A DNA stretch of 64,000 nucleotides from Chloroflexota bacterium (lineage in GTDB: Bacteria; Chloroflexota; Anaerolineae; UBA2200). The position numbers were made by a program, and so were the translations under genes. The stretch lies in NCBI GenBank assembly GCA_030607875.1, contig JAUWJD010000006.1:1-64000 (forward strand), written 5' to 3'. The notes beneath the pieces were generated by a model, which searched no databases, was not told the origin of the DNA, and saw only the letters and a program-made list of their open reading frames with translations. Shown piece after piece: positions 49,150 to 58,772 of the stretch (position 1 is the stretch's first letter; the number at the start of each line of letters is the position of its first letter).

Positions 49150-49329
49150 GTTCTCTCCTTTCCCACCTTCTGTATCCTGAAGGAATGCGCGCCAACGGCC
49201 GAGCTCAGCCGCCGGGCGCGGTGGCAACTCGTGCACCCTCGACAGTGCAATTGATCGGTGGTCGAGTTTCCCTTCACACCTAGGCCCCGCATCTATCGGC
49301 AGATGCTCCTGCCTCTGAGGCTCTGTGCT

Positions 49330-50187
49330 TCACACCGTAAGCCCGTCGTACGCTACCTCGTAGCCATGCCGTGCGGCAAACTCCGCCAGCTCCGGGTGGA
49401 CAGGGTTGCCGGCGTGGGCCACGTGCGTTGCGAAGGCACGGGCTCCGTCGGCCAGCAGACCCTCATCCCGCATGCGCGCCACGTGCTCGATGAACTGCTG
49501 AGCACTCAGGTGATCGCTGCCCGTCTCGTCGGGCCCATACGTGTGATCGAGGATCACCACGTCGAATCGCAGCTTGTGCCGGTGAAAAGCTTCCCAGGTT
49601 TCTTCCGGCAGCGTCGCCGTGTCGGTACCGTAAAAGATACTGCGTCCGTCCGCCTCAACCGCGTAGAGCAGCGGATCCACCGTCGGGTCATGATTCGCCG
49701 GGAACGCCGTCACTTGGTAGAGGCCGACGGCAAAGGACTGCAACGCTTCGATCTGATGAATCTCTAGGTTCAGGCGCTCGCCAACCTCGGGGTCGAGGAG
49801 ACTAGCGGGGGCGCAATCCCTCTCAAGAAGCTGCGCGGTCCGTCGCGCAGTGGCAGTCGAGGCATAAAAGTGCAGACGGGGTGCATCGACCACGCCGTAC
49901 TCTGGGCTGCGCGAGAGGAGGTGAGAGGGGTCCAGATGGTCCGCGTGCGCGTGCGTCTGCAGGCAGTAGCGCACCCTGGCCAGGGAGCGACCGTGTAGGA
50001 AGGAAGCGGTCATGATATCGGGGCCAAGGTCGATCAGGAGATCGTCGTTGATCAGCACGGCGGATCGCTTCCGCAGACTCTGACCGCCGAGCGCTCGCGC
50101 CCGCTCGCAGTTCTCGCACCGGCAGAAGGCGTCCGGATAGGCCTCCGCCGCGGCGGTTCCCAGGAACGTGATGATCATCTTCTCCAC
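49330..50187 (-). CDS. MBL-fold metallo-hydrolase (PhnP-like)
   Basis: FLGTAAAEAYPDAFCRCENCERARALGG...YCLQTHAHADHLDPSHLL...DHTYGP. Confidence 0.9.
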   Translation of the reverse strand: MEKMIITFLGTAAAEAYPDAFCRCENCERARALGGQSLRKRSAVLINDDLLIDLGPDIMTASFLHGRSLARVRYCLQTHAHADHLDPSHLLSRSPEYGVVDAPRLHFYASTATARRTAQLLERDCAPASLLDPEVGERLNLEIHQIEALQSFAVGLYQVTAFPANHDPTVDPLLYAVEADGRSIFYGTDTATLPEETWEAFHRHKLRFDVVILDHTYGPDETGSDHLSAQQFIEHVARMRDEGLLADGARAFATHVAHAGNPVHPELAEFAARHGYEVAYDGLTV

Positions 50188-50318
50188 CTTTCTTCTGGAG
50201 GCTACGCCGTAGGCCCAACCTGAAGACGCGTCGAGCCGCCGCTGTGTGCGCGCGCAGCGCGGCCGTTCGCCCTTGCGCAGCGAACGGCGGTTGGGACGGG
50301 GTCAGCTGCAAGAGCTTG

Positions 50319-51513
50319 TCAGCTCTCTTCCTCAGGCCATGATGCCGGAAGGCCCAAAATCGCAGCGACGGACTCTCCGTTGACATGTTCCACGCGTTTG
50401 CCTCTAGGAATGGCCTGCGGCAGCCGTGCTAGCGCCGATTGGCAGGGCCTTTGAGCCCAAGGATTATGGTATAGGCGCAGTTTCGCTCTCGGAATGCTCC
50501 AGGTTGACAGCCGGGTTGCCAAGAGTGCGGCACTGACCCTCTTGTATCGAGGCCCGGCCCGTCCTGTCCAGGCGCCATCGGGTAGCCTTGACATGCTGGT
50601 GTGTACGACGTCGGGAGGTCCGCCTTGAGAGCACACTATGATGAATCGCTCCTTGCCAAATAGGGCCTCCATGACGTCAATCTCGTCAGCCAACTCAAGC
50701 ACGTTTACTGCCACAACATAAGGCAGGTCGAACTCGCCGTACCGTCCAGCCTTTTTGGTAATTGCATCTCTGATAGGTATCCTGTGATCCGCCTTGACCC
50801 ATTGTGCTCCAGTGCTCTGGCCGCCTATTGGCCGTACCCCAGGTCTGCCTCTTGCCGCAGACTTTTTCGGAATTGGCCTGAATTCGATTGTCCATCCGGC
50901 GTGCTCAAAACGCCAACGCAGAAGCACATCAAATCCCCCAGCTTCGTACAGTCTCGCAATCTCATCGGGATCAAGTTCAGCAAGACAGGCATCAAGGAAC
51001 GATGCCATTCTTCCAGCAGGAGGCGGTGTCGCAGGAGTGCCTTCCACTTCGAGCCAGAGAAAGAAGTGCGGTGAATGTATCCTTTTATTCAGTACATCGT
51101 ATACAGTGTTTACTCTGGCACAAGCGCCTGTTTTTTTCTGCGGATTCGCTGGTTGCAAGCGTGGCCTCAATGTAGAAGCGAACGCCGCGTGATGAGTCGA
51201 CCAGGAAGTCAGGAGTTTTCGCGACATTGGGTAGAACTGGATGTACTGTTACTTGACAGCCTAACCTCAAGAGGAGTTCATGAAGGAACAGCTCAAAGAA
51301 CGCGCCTTGGTGGTGTGAGTCGATATCTGAACGAAATCGTGCGCGTAGGTCTTCTGGTTGTCCGGAAGCAGGATAGTGCGAAAACCACTCTTGTAGTCTG
51401 TGACAAATCGTCTCGAATTCAACTCTTCCGGTGCGGTTCAGATAGACGAATAGCGGCTCAGCATATAGAGCTGGCCCGTAGTCGTTTCTCACTATCTCGT
51501 CAAACAGTCTCAT
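50319..51513 (-). pseudogene. Nuclease-like gene split by a frameshift at an A7 run (track ORFs 51085..51570 and 50319..51227)
   Basis: MRLFDEIVRNDYGPALY...TPDFLVDSSRGVRFYIEATLATSESAEK | TGACARVNTVYDVLNKRIHSPHFFLWLEVEG...; joins in one frame if A7 is read as A6. Confidence 0.75.
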
Positions 51514-51597
51514 TGGTTCCCATCTCTCAAATGAGTCCGTAACTTGGCGGGTTCCCACGTGGCAGGACAACGACTGAGTTGAGGGGCGCGGCGGGCC

Positions 51598-51850
51598 TGC
51601 CCTGCCGAAGGTGTCGAAGGGGCGGCGATGGCGCGGGCTAGCTTGACGATTCGCGTGCGGTGGAACGCTCTGGCGCTCATGCCCAGTTGGGTCACGGTGG
51701 CACGCAATAGGCTCTTGCCGGCGTCGTCCGACGGGCAGGACTCGCGCACCTCCGCCGGCCCCACACTTGTGCCTGGGCTGCCTGTGTCTTTACGCCAGCG
51801 GCGTAAGCGGTAAGTGCAGGCATTTCCGCGTTGCACAACAGAGACAGATC
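51598..51850 (-). repeat. ComM/YifB-derived fragment B5
   Basis: Minus: LLCNAEM [insert with TTACGCCGCTGGCGTAA] VGPAEVRESCPSDDAGKSLLRATVTQLGMSARAFHRTRIVKLARAIA. Confidence 0.93.
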
Positions 51851-52167
51851 GCCCCCTCCTCCGCCGGAGCTGCCCGCAGCACGGCTGATCGTTACTCCCC
51901 CCAACGGTTTCCACAAGTCACCATCTCCAGCACACGCTTGATACGCATACTATACGCAGGCTGCTGCAACTTCCGAAACACCACAGATCACGGCAGAGTC
52001 CTGCGCGTGGCAAAAGCAGGCTACCTCTGGTCACCGGCTCCAGGGCCTCGTCCACACGCTCCAATGCCCAGCCCAGCACGGCGCGCGGTCAGCTCTCAGT
52101 TGGAACACTGAGGCAGGCCGACGTGCCCCAAAGTGCCCTGTGCTTTCCGGCGTGTCATTCACAGTCC

Positions 52168-53274
52168 TTAATTCAGAATCCGCGGGTCGGTGTTCAGTAT
52201 CGTCGTGCTGTACAGGAACAGCACGGCTTTGCCATCCAGGTCGAACTGGTCAAAGATCCACTCTTTCCTGACATACCTCAGATCGAACAGCGTAACCGTC
52301 CGCAAATGCTGAGCCAAGAACGGAGCCAGAGCGTGCGCATAGGAGTCCTTAAAGACCACTAGCTCATCGTCACTTGCCGCTCTATCGTTCTCGATCACAG
52401 TGATGGGTCCCGCGCCTCCGATGAACACATCATATGGGTCCAGTCCGCCTACCTTCTCTCGGAAGTATACCGAGAGGAAGCACTTGACATCATCCGTGGT
52501 CTCGTACCGGCAGGTGGTCATATGATCCAACACGGGGTTGTGTGCCACATAGATTCTGTCTTTGGCGATTGAGCTGACGGCGGCCCTTCCGTAGAGACTG
52601 CCGGCAAAGGAATCGGTTACCTGCTCGAACTCATAGCCCTCGACAGGCTCGAATCCCATCGCCCGGATCAATACGTCGTATCCACGGATGGCACCCTGCG
52701 TTGTCCAGTGGTGATCGGTCACGTAGTAGAGATCCTCGTCGCCCTCTCCAAACGCACCCATGAGATCAATGTACGCTGCCTGTACATTCTGTCTCAGGTG
52801 GTCCGCAATGGCGTTCTGATTAGACAGCAGATACTTGCTCCCATCCAGCAGGTGCGCTTTCGACGGTATGACCGACAGGTATATCCTGCTGGAATCGATT
52901 GCTTCAATGATGCCATTCATCAGAACCGCAGCGCGCTGGATGTAGCGCTCGTTCACCCCGTAGAACTTGTCATACAGGTTGTTGTTGACGACATACACGC
53001 CATTGTTCTCATCCTTCAGCAGCAGTCTCCTCTCCACGAAGGACTTGATGTTTCTGAAGGCATCTCGAAAGACAACCTGGTCCTGCAGGAACAAGGAGTA
53101 GTCCTTCGCAAATCCGCCGGCGAGCATCCTCTCCAGTGAGAGCTCGGGAAACTGGGCCAGCTTGCGCCTTTCGCTCGTGCTGATCTGCGTGGGCTGGCTC
53201 GACAGGTCGAGTGCCGTCAATCCAAAGACGAACACTATGAAAGCCAGAACCGTTGTCAAGTGCGGTCGCCTCAT
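52168..53274 (-). CDS. AlgJ/AlgX-like DHHW-family protein (acetyltransferase partner)
   Basis: YLSVIPSKAHLLDGSKYLLSNQNAIADHLR...DLYYVTDHHWTTQGAIRGYDVLIRAMG...VFKDSYAHALAPFLAQHL. Confidence 0.9.
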   Translation of the reverse strand: MRRPHLTTVLAFIVFVFGLTALDLSSQPTQISTSERRKLAQFPELSLERMLAGGFAKDYSLFLQDQVVFRDAFRNIKSFVERRLLLKDENNGVYVVNNNLYDKFYGVNERYIQRAAVLMNGIIEAIDSSRIYLSVIPSKAHLLDGSKYLLSNQNAIADHLRQNVQAAYIDLMGAFGEGDEDLYYVTDHHWTTQGAIRGYDVLIRAMGFEPVEGYEFEQVTDSFAGSLYGRAAVSSIAKDRIYVAHNPVLDHMTTCRYETTDDVKCFLSVYFREKVGGLDPYDVFIGGAGPITVIENDRAASDDELVVFKDSYAHALAPFLAQHLRTVTLFDLRYVRKEWIFDQFDLDGKAVLFLYSTTILNTDPRILN

Positions 53275-53285
53275 ATGGCCAGTCC

Positions 53286-54680
53286 TCAGAACCGGAAATA
53301 CAGGAACGGGTTGAACGATGAATCAACCACATAGGCCGTGCTTATGGTCAACACAGTGAGGTACAAAAGTGGCATGAGCACTGTCCTGACATACGCCCTG
53401 TCCGAGAATCTGTCGTACAGGACCACAAGCGCCGGCGTCGAAGCGACAATGGCGATCAGCAACAGGACAGCATTGGCTCGCAGCAGATACAGAGACTCGG
53501 CGTTGTAGAGCTCAGTTGTGCGCAGTCCGAACATGTGGCCAAAGTAGCTGAGGATGTCAGAAACGGAATCGAGCGCAAAGATCACCCAGCTCACCAGCAC
53601 GGCCAGCAGCGTGTAAGAGTGTCTCATCAGCCTGGGCAGCCGTTCCAGGAGCCTGCTGAGGAGGAGCCTTTCGAACACCAGAAGCACTCCGAAGTATGCT
53701 CCCCACAGCACAAAGTTCCAGCTCGCGCCGTGCCACAGGCCGGTCAGGAACCAAACCACGATCATGTTCCTGACCCACCTCCATCGCGACACCCTGTTGC
53801 CTCCGAGGGGGATGTACACATAGTCGCGAAACCACTGGCCCAGCGATATGTGCCATCTGCGCCAGAACTCGGTGATGCTCTGAGAGATGTACGGGAAGCG
53901 AAAGTTCTCTGCGAAATGAAAGCCGAACATCCGCCCAAGACCTATCGCCATGTCGCTGTAGCCCGAAAAGTCGAAATAGAGCTGAAAGGCAAAAGCGACG
54001 ATGCCCAACCAGCCAGACAGCACAGAGGGCGCCGTCGTCGTCCTGCAGGCGTCCCAGATCAAGGCGACGTTGTCGGCGATGATGACCTTCTTGCCCAGTC
54101 CCAGCACAAAACGATGCACGCCTTCCGCGAAAAGATCCAGCGAATGCTCTCTGTCCACGAGCTCGTTCGCTATTGCCTCGTACCTCTCGATGGGTCCAGC
54201 CATCAGTTGCGGGAACAGCGAAACGTACAGCAAGAAGGTCCTTGGGTCCTTTGCGGTTACAGAGTCGCCACGGTAGAGGTCAATGCTGTACGACAGGATC
54301 TTGAAGGTGTAGAAGCTGATGCCCACTGCCAGAGGCACACCGAGGAGTCCGATGTTGGATCCCAGAATGCTGTTGAGATTGGCGATTAGAAAGTCCCAGT
54401 ACTTGAAGAACCCGAGCAGCGACAGGTTGACAACGATGGACGAAGCCAGGGCAACCCTGGCTCTCGTGCTGCCTCTGTACCTGTCAATGGCCGTGCCGAG
54501 CGCATAGTTAATGGCGCACGAAAACAGCATCAACAAGACATGGATGGGTTGTCCCCAGGCATAGAAAACAAGACTGGCGATCACCAGCAAGGCATTCTGG
54601 AATCGCTCCGGCACCAGGAAGTACAGCAGCAGAGTGGCCGGGAGGAATCTCAGCAGGAATTCGAGACTGCTGAATACCAT
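53286..54680 (-). CDS. MBOAT-family O-acyltransferase (AlgI-like)
   Basis: MVFSSLEFLLRFLPATLLLYFLVP...FFKYWDFL...GISFYTFKILSYSIDLYRG...FWRRWHISLGQWFRDYVYIPLGGNR...LTGLWHGASWNF. Confidence 0.96.
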   Translation of the reverse strand: MVFSSLEFLLRFLPATLLLYFLVPERFQNALLVIASLVFYAWGQPIHVLLMLFSCAINYALGTAIDRYRGSTRARVALASSIVVNLSLLGFFKYWDFLIANLNSILGSNIGLLGVPLAVGISFYTFKILSYSIDLYRGDSVTAKDPRTFLLYVSLFPQLMAGPIERYEAIANELVDREHSLDLFAEGVHRFVLGLGKKVIIADNVALIWDACRTTTAPSVLSGWLGIVAFAFQLYFDFSGYSDMAIGLGRMFGFHFAENFRFPYISQSITEFWRRWHISLGQWFRDYVYIPLGGNRVSRWRWVRNMIVVWFLTGLWHGASWNFVLWGAYFGVLLVFERLLLSRLLERLPRLMRHSYTLLAVLVSWVIFALDSVSDILSYFGHMFGLRTTELYNAESLYLLRANAVLLLIAIVASTPALVVLYDRFSDRAYVRTVLMPLLYLTVLTISTAYVVDSSFNPFLYFRF

Positions 54681-54782
54681 ACACGCCCCTTTCGTACCAG
54701 ACAGCGATTGTGGACAGAGCCGCCACCAGACAGACGTCTTACGGCAAGAAGCAAGGTTGGCGGAATGCCTGTGTCTGGCCGC

Positions 54783-55256
54783 TCACTGGATGCTCTTGAA
54801 CGCTTCCAGCAGGGCTTTTCTCTGTTCAGAGTCCGAGTTGATGCCAAGGAAGATCACATCGCCCCTGCTTTCGATGGCCACGTCTTCCGGCGTGAAGGTA
54901 ACGCAAACCAATCTGTTGGGGTCGATGTTCTGCGCCAGCTTGTCTGTGATCTCTTGGACACTGCCTTTGTCAGTGGCCCTGATGATCACCAGAACTCTGG
55001 TGTCCAGGCTGATCATGGGGATTACTGCAACTGCGTCTGCGAACGCCGGATAATCCCTTGAGCCCAGATAGAATTCCTTGGTCTCATCGTCTTCCAGGCC
55101 TTGATACGGACCAAAGCTCTCGACCCCAGCTTCAGCAAAGATCTTGTTGGCAATTTCGGTGGCCGTTCCTGCGGGGGCAGGCTTCTCTCCCGCGCACCCC
55201 GTCAAGATCGCCAGTGAGAAGAGCACAACAAGCAGTAAAGCCGTCTTCTTCATCAT
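54783..55256 (-). CDS. DUF4358-like lipoprotein
   Basis: MMKKTALLLVVLFSLAILTGCAGEKP lipobox; small secreted protein next to AlgI/AlgJ-like genes. Confidence 0.8.
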   Translation of the reverse strand: MMKKTALLLVVLFSLAILTGCAGEKPAPAGTATEIANKIFAEAGVESFGPYQGLEDDETKEFYLGSRDYPAFADAVAVIPMISLDTRVLVIIRATDKGSVQEITDKLAQNIDPNRLVCVTFTPEDVAIESRGDVIFLGINSDSEQRKALLEAFKSIQ

Positions 55257-55401
55257 GTTGACACCTCCGATATCTGTTGCGAGCGTATTGCTACACTGCC
55301 CACGTGCACCGAGCAGAGTGGCTGGGGCCACCTTTCGGTTGCCATAGGCAGGCTCACGGCCTGGTGTTGCTGGTATCTATCTCGAACGCCCCCGGCGTCT
55401 G

Positions 55402-57084
55402 CTAGCGCTGGCAGATCGGCTGGAAGGTGTACCCACGGGCTTGCAGCTGCTGCAGGACGGTCTCCAGCGCAGATACGGTCTGTTCGCGGTCACCGCCCCC
55501 ATCGTGCATCAACACGATTGCTTCAGGGTAGACCTGTTTCAGAATCGTGCTGATGATGGCCTGTGCGCCAGGGCGCTTCCAGTCCAGGGTGTCGATGTTC
55601 CACATGACGACCGAATAGCCTAGCTCTGCCGCGTAAACGCGGGTGAAGGCGTCGGTAGCACCATAGGGAGGGCGCAGATAGGGCGCAGCCCTGTCTCCGA
55701 GGGCTCTTGCGGTCCGTTGCACTTGGTTGTAAAAGTCCTCTTTGCTAATCCCTGCGAGCGAGACGTGGTCGTAGGTGTGGTTGCCAAGGGCATGACCGGC
55801 TTCGTACGCCGCTTCAATCAAGTCTGGAAATCGCTGCACGTTCTGCCCGAGCACAAAGAAGGTCACTTGGGCGTCGTACGTCGACAGCAATTGCAGCATC
55901 TCGCGCGTATAGGGTGGCGTGGGCCCATCATCCAAGGTCAGGTAGACCACCTGTTGGCCTCCTGGCTCTGCGGTCGGGGGTGGCGGGACGGTCGTGGGCA
56001 CGGGCTGCGGTGTCGGAGTGACCAGCGGGGCCGCTGCCTCCACGTTCAAGGTGTACTCTGTTTCCAGACCGATGGCAAAGATGTTGATGGCGTACTCCTG
56101 GGTGGCGGGAATGGCCCCTCTCCACGCCGACACCTCCTCGACAGCGCGCACCAACACATCCAGCTCCTTCAGACCATAGATGGACAGGAACACATCGGCA
56201 TTCGGTGAGGTTACGGTTACCGTTACCGCCTGACCGGCCTGTACCTGCAAGGTGTAGCGGTCCAACCCAAAGGGCCGGCTGCGCCCGCTGTAGCTGGCCG
56301 AGCGTTTGCCTTCCGGGAGGACGATGGCCACGACGTCGGCGGTTGTGGTGTCGTTCACGACATCGTCCGCGTTCAAGGCCCCACTGTGCACCAGTTCCAG
56401 GGTCTGGTCGTGCAGCCGGTAGCGCTGCGCCATTTGCAGTGTGGGTGTGCTGCCGAAAGGTTCTTCTTCGCGGTAGGTCCCGAACACCAGTTCAACCTCG
56501 CTTCTGGTGACGGCCACTTGTTCGATGATGATGCGATCACCCAGAAACACGGGCTCAAGAGGGCGCGGCTCCCCGTGCTCGTTAAGCACTACTGCCAGGT
56601 GGTAGAAGGTGCCTGTGCCGGCGCTGCTATGAATCAGAATCACCACCGCATCTTCCACCTGGTCGGCGTTGAGATCGCCAAAGGCCACGCCGCGGTAGAG
56701 CAGGTAGCGCTCCACGCTGGCAGCGCCCGGTATGTAGGCGTAGGTGAACGCTCCATCCTGCATCGGCAGCAAGCCATCTGGAGGGCCGCCCCAGTTCTTG
56801 GGCAAGATGTAAGTTGCCCCTTTCAACTGCTCCCACGTCAGCCGCGCGACCGTGGGTGTGGGAGCGATGGTGGGGGTGGCCGTCGGCGCTGGACTGGGCG
56901 TGCTGGTTGGAAGCGCCGCCCGGGTGTGGGTGACGGCCGGTACTGCGGTAGGCGTTGCCGCGCGGGCGACCCAGGATGTGTGCGTTGCGGCTGGCAGGCT
57001 GGTCGGCCCGCCGGCAGGCTGGCAGGCAGCCAATAGCAAGACGCTGGCTGACAGAAGCTGTGACAGCAGTTTGGTACGGCTCAT
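55402..57084 (-). CDS. Polysaccharide deacetylase (NodB domain) lipoprotein
   Basis: Lipobox LLAACQP; VVYLTLDDGPTPPYTREMLQLLSTYDAQVTFFVLGQN...ALGNHTYDHVSL...YLRPPYGATD...VLMHDGGGDR. Confidence 0.95.
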   Translation of the reverse strand: MSRTKLLSQLLSASVLLLAACQPAGGPTSLPAATHTSWVARAATPTAVPAVTHTRAALPTSTPSPAPTATPTIAPTPTVARLTWEQLKGATYILPKNWGGPPDGLLPMQDGAFTYAYIPGAASVERYLLYRGVAFGDLNADQVEDAVVILIHSSAGTGTFYHLAVVLNEHGEPRPLEPVFLGDRIIIEQVAVTRSEVELVFGTYREEEPFGSTPTLQMAQRYRLHDQTLELVHSGALNADDVVNDTTTADVVAIVLPEGKRSASYSGRSRPFGLDRYTLQVQAGQAVTVTVTSPNADVFLSIYGLKELDVLVRAVEEVSAWRGAIPATQEYAINIFAIGLETEYTLNVEAAAPLVTPTPQPVPTTVPPPPTAEPGGQQVVYLTLDDGPTPPYTREMLQLLSTYDAQVTFFVLGQNVQRFPDLIEAAYEAGHALGNHTYDHVSLAGISKEDFYNQVQRTARALGDRAAPYLRPPYGATDAFTRVYAAELGYSVVMWNIDTLDWKRPGAQAIISTILKQVYPEAIVLMHDGGGDREQTVSALETVLQQLQARGYTFQPICQR

Positions 57085-57235
57085 GCTTAGCCCCTTCATA
57101 CTCACTGGGATTGGCACGCCTCGGCTGGTATCAGGTAGCACGCAGCAGATGCGACGCCATTATACCCGCGTCGTATCCAAAGTTCAAAGGGTCGCATTCT
57201 GTCATGCAAAATGTCACTGAAGGAGTGTGGTTCTT

Positions 57236-57620
57236 TCAAATGATAGTGTCACTGGGGGAACGATGCCGAATGAAGAGAAGATGACCATCGACGAGCGATA
57301 CAAGTATCTGTGCATCAAGCAAGAGCTGTACAGGAAAGCCAAGCGAAAGGAGCGTAGCCAGTTGTTGGACCAGATGCAGCATGTCATCAAGTTGAACCGC
57401 AAGACCCTGATTCGCCACATGAAAGGCAAGATCGTGCGCAAGCCTCGGCAAAGGCAACGTGGCACGACCTACAGTCACGAAGTTGACGATGCCTTGCGCG
57501 TGATCTCCGAGAGCTTGGACTACATCTGTGCTGAACGCTTGTATCCCGACCTGGTCTCCACGGCCCTTCATCTAGTTGCCCATGGCGAGCTGCACGCCAT
57601 GGTGGGGCAGTCGGCCACCA
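57236..57620 (+). mobile_element. Truncated transposase/integrase remnant
   Basis: MTIDERYKYLCIKQELYRKAKRKERSQLLDQMQHVIKLNRKTLIRHMKGKIVRKPRQRQRGTTYSHEVDDALRVISESLDYICAERLYPDLVSTALHLVAHGEL: N-terminal HTH part only; catalytic region absent. Confidence 0.7.
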
Positions 57621-57764
57621 TCGAGCCGGTGTACTTTCGTGAAAGGCTGCCAGTCGGCCCAGGCGGCAGATTCAGATCCGTGATCCCACTGGTCAAACGG
57701 CAGGACCCGTATCTGCGGTCCGGAATGCCCAGTTCTGACGATGGCGCTTGGACCGATAGGCCCC

Positions 57765-58682
57765 TCAGCGCTGCGCCCTGAGGATCCTTGGCACGGTGAG
57801 GCTCAGTGACTCCCACAGAAACCCCGCCGCATTCGCTGCCCGCCACATGATCAGCAGCGTCGCCAGCAACGGCGCCTGTCGCCAGTGAGCCTGCCGAAGC
57901 AAACGAAGCGCCATGCTGAACGGCTTGAGATAGGAATCGCGTCTCGTGTCCAATCCTCCCCAACGCCGTCTGGCACGAACCTGGCGCAGCCAGAAGGCGC
58001 CACGACCACGGTTGAAGTGTTGTCGGCAGAAGCTCGGAAGGGTGAGGCTATGAGCGTGGAATACCCGAACCTCCCGGGCGTAGATCATGCCGCACCCGTG
58101 CTGGAGCCAGCGCTCGCAGAAATCGCGATCCTCTGCTGCAGCGATTGGAAAAAAGGTCGCGTCAAAGCCGCTGATTGCGTGGAAGCCGTCAGCAGGGACG
58201 GCCAGGTTGTTGCTGGCGAGGAAGTGCGCCTGGCTGCGGTGCGAGTTGTAGTGGGCGAACATGGCGTCCAGGACAAGTTGGCTGGCGACTGCATACGCGT
58301 TGTCGGGAAGCGCATTGATCGTGGGGCCGCCGATGGCGTGATTGGGTGCCGTGGCAAAGCATGCCTCCAGCGTCCTCAGCCAATCCGGCGCAGGGGCACA
58401 GTCGTCGTCGGTAAAGGCCAGGAATCTGCCCCTTGCCTTCGCCGCGCCAGCATTGCGTGCTCCTGCTGGGCCAGCGTGCGGCTGCATGAGCAGAGTCAGC
58501 TCGAGCCAGCTCCGGAAACGAGCAACGACAGCTTGCGGCGATGTCTCGCTCTCATCGTCTACCACGATCACCTCGAACCGGTTGCGCGGATAGTCCAGAC
58601 GGCCGAGCGACTCGAGACAGGCAGCGAGTTGTCTTGCGCGGTTGTAGGTAGGAACAATGATCGAGAACACAGGTTGTGTCAT
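57765..58682 (-). CDS. Glycosyltransferase family 2
   Basis: MTQPVFSIIVPTYNRARQLAACLESLGRLDYPRNRFEVIVVDDESE...GPAGARNAGAAKARGRFLAFTDDDCAP. Confidence 0.95.
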   Translation of the reverse strand: MTQPVFSIIVPTYNRARQLAACLESLGRLDYPRNRFEVIVVDDESETSPQAVVARFRSWLELTLLMQPHAGPAGARNAGAAKARGRFLAFTDDDCAPAPDWLRTLEACFATAPNHAIGGPTINALPDNAYAVASQLVLDAMFAHYNSHRSQAHFLASNNLAVPADGFHAISGFDATFFPIAAAEDRDFCERWLQHGCGMIYAREVRVFHAHSLTLPSFCRQHFNRGRGAFWLRQVRARRRWGGLDTRRDSYLKPFSMALRLLRQAHWRQAPLLATLLIMWRAANAAGFLWESLSLTVPRILRAQR

Positions 58683-58772
58683 CGCAGATGTTCCTGAGGG
58701 CACCGGCGAGCACGCGTCAGGACGCCCGTCACTTTCCCGGCCAAGAACCACCTCGTTCAGCGCCCGAGGACC

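Noticed and set aside
51121-51145. Programmed -1 ribosomal frameshift at the A7 run
   Set aside because: Restoring the frame requires +1 (one A fewer), not -1.
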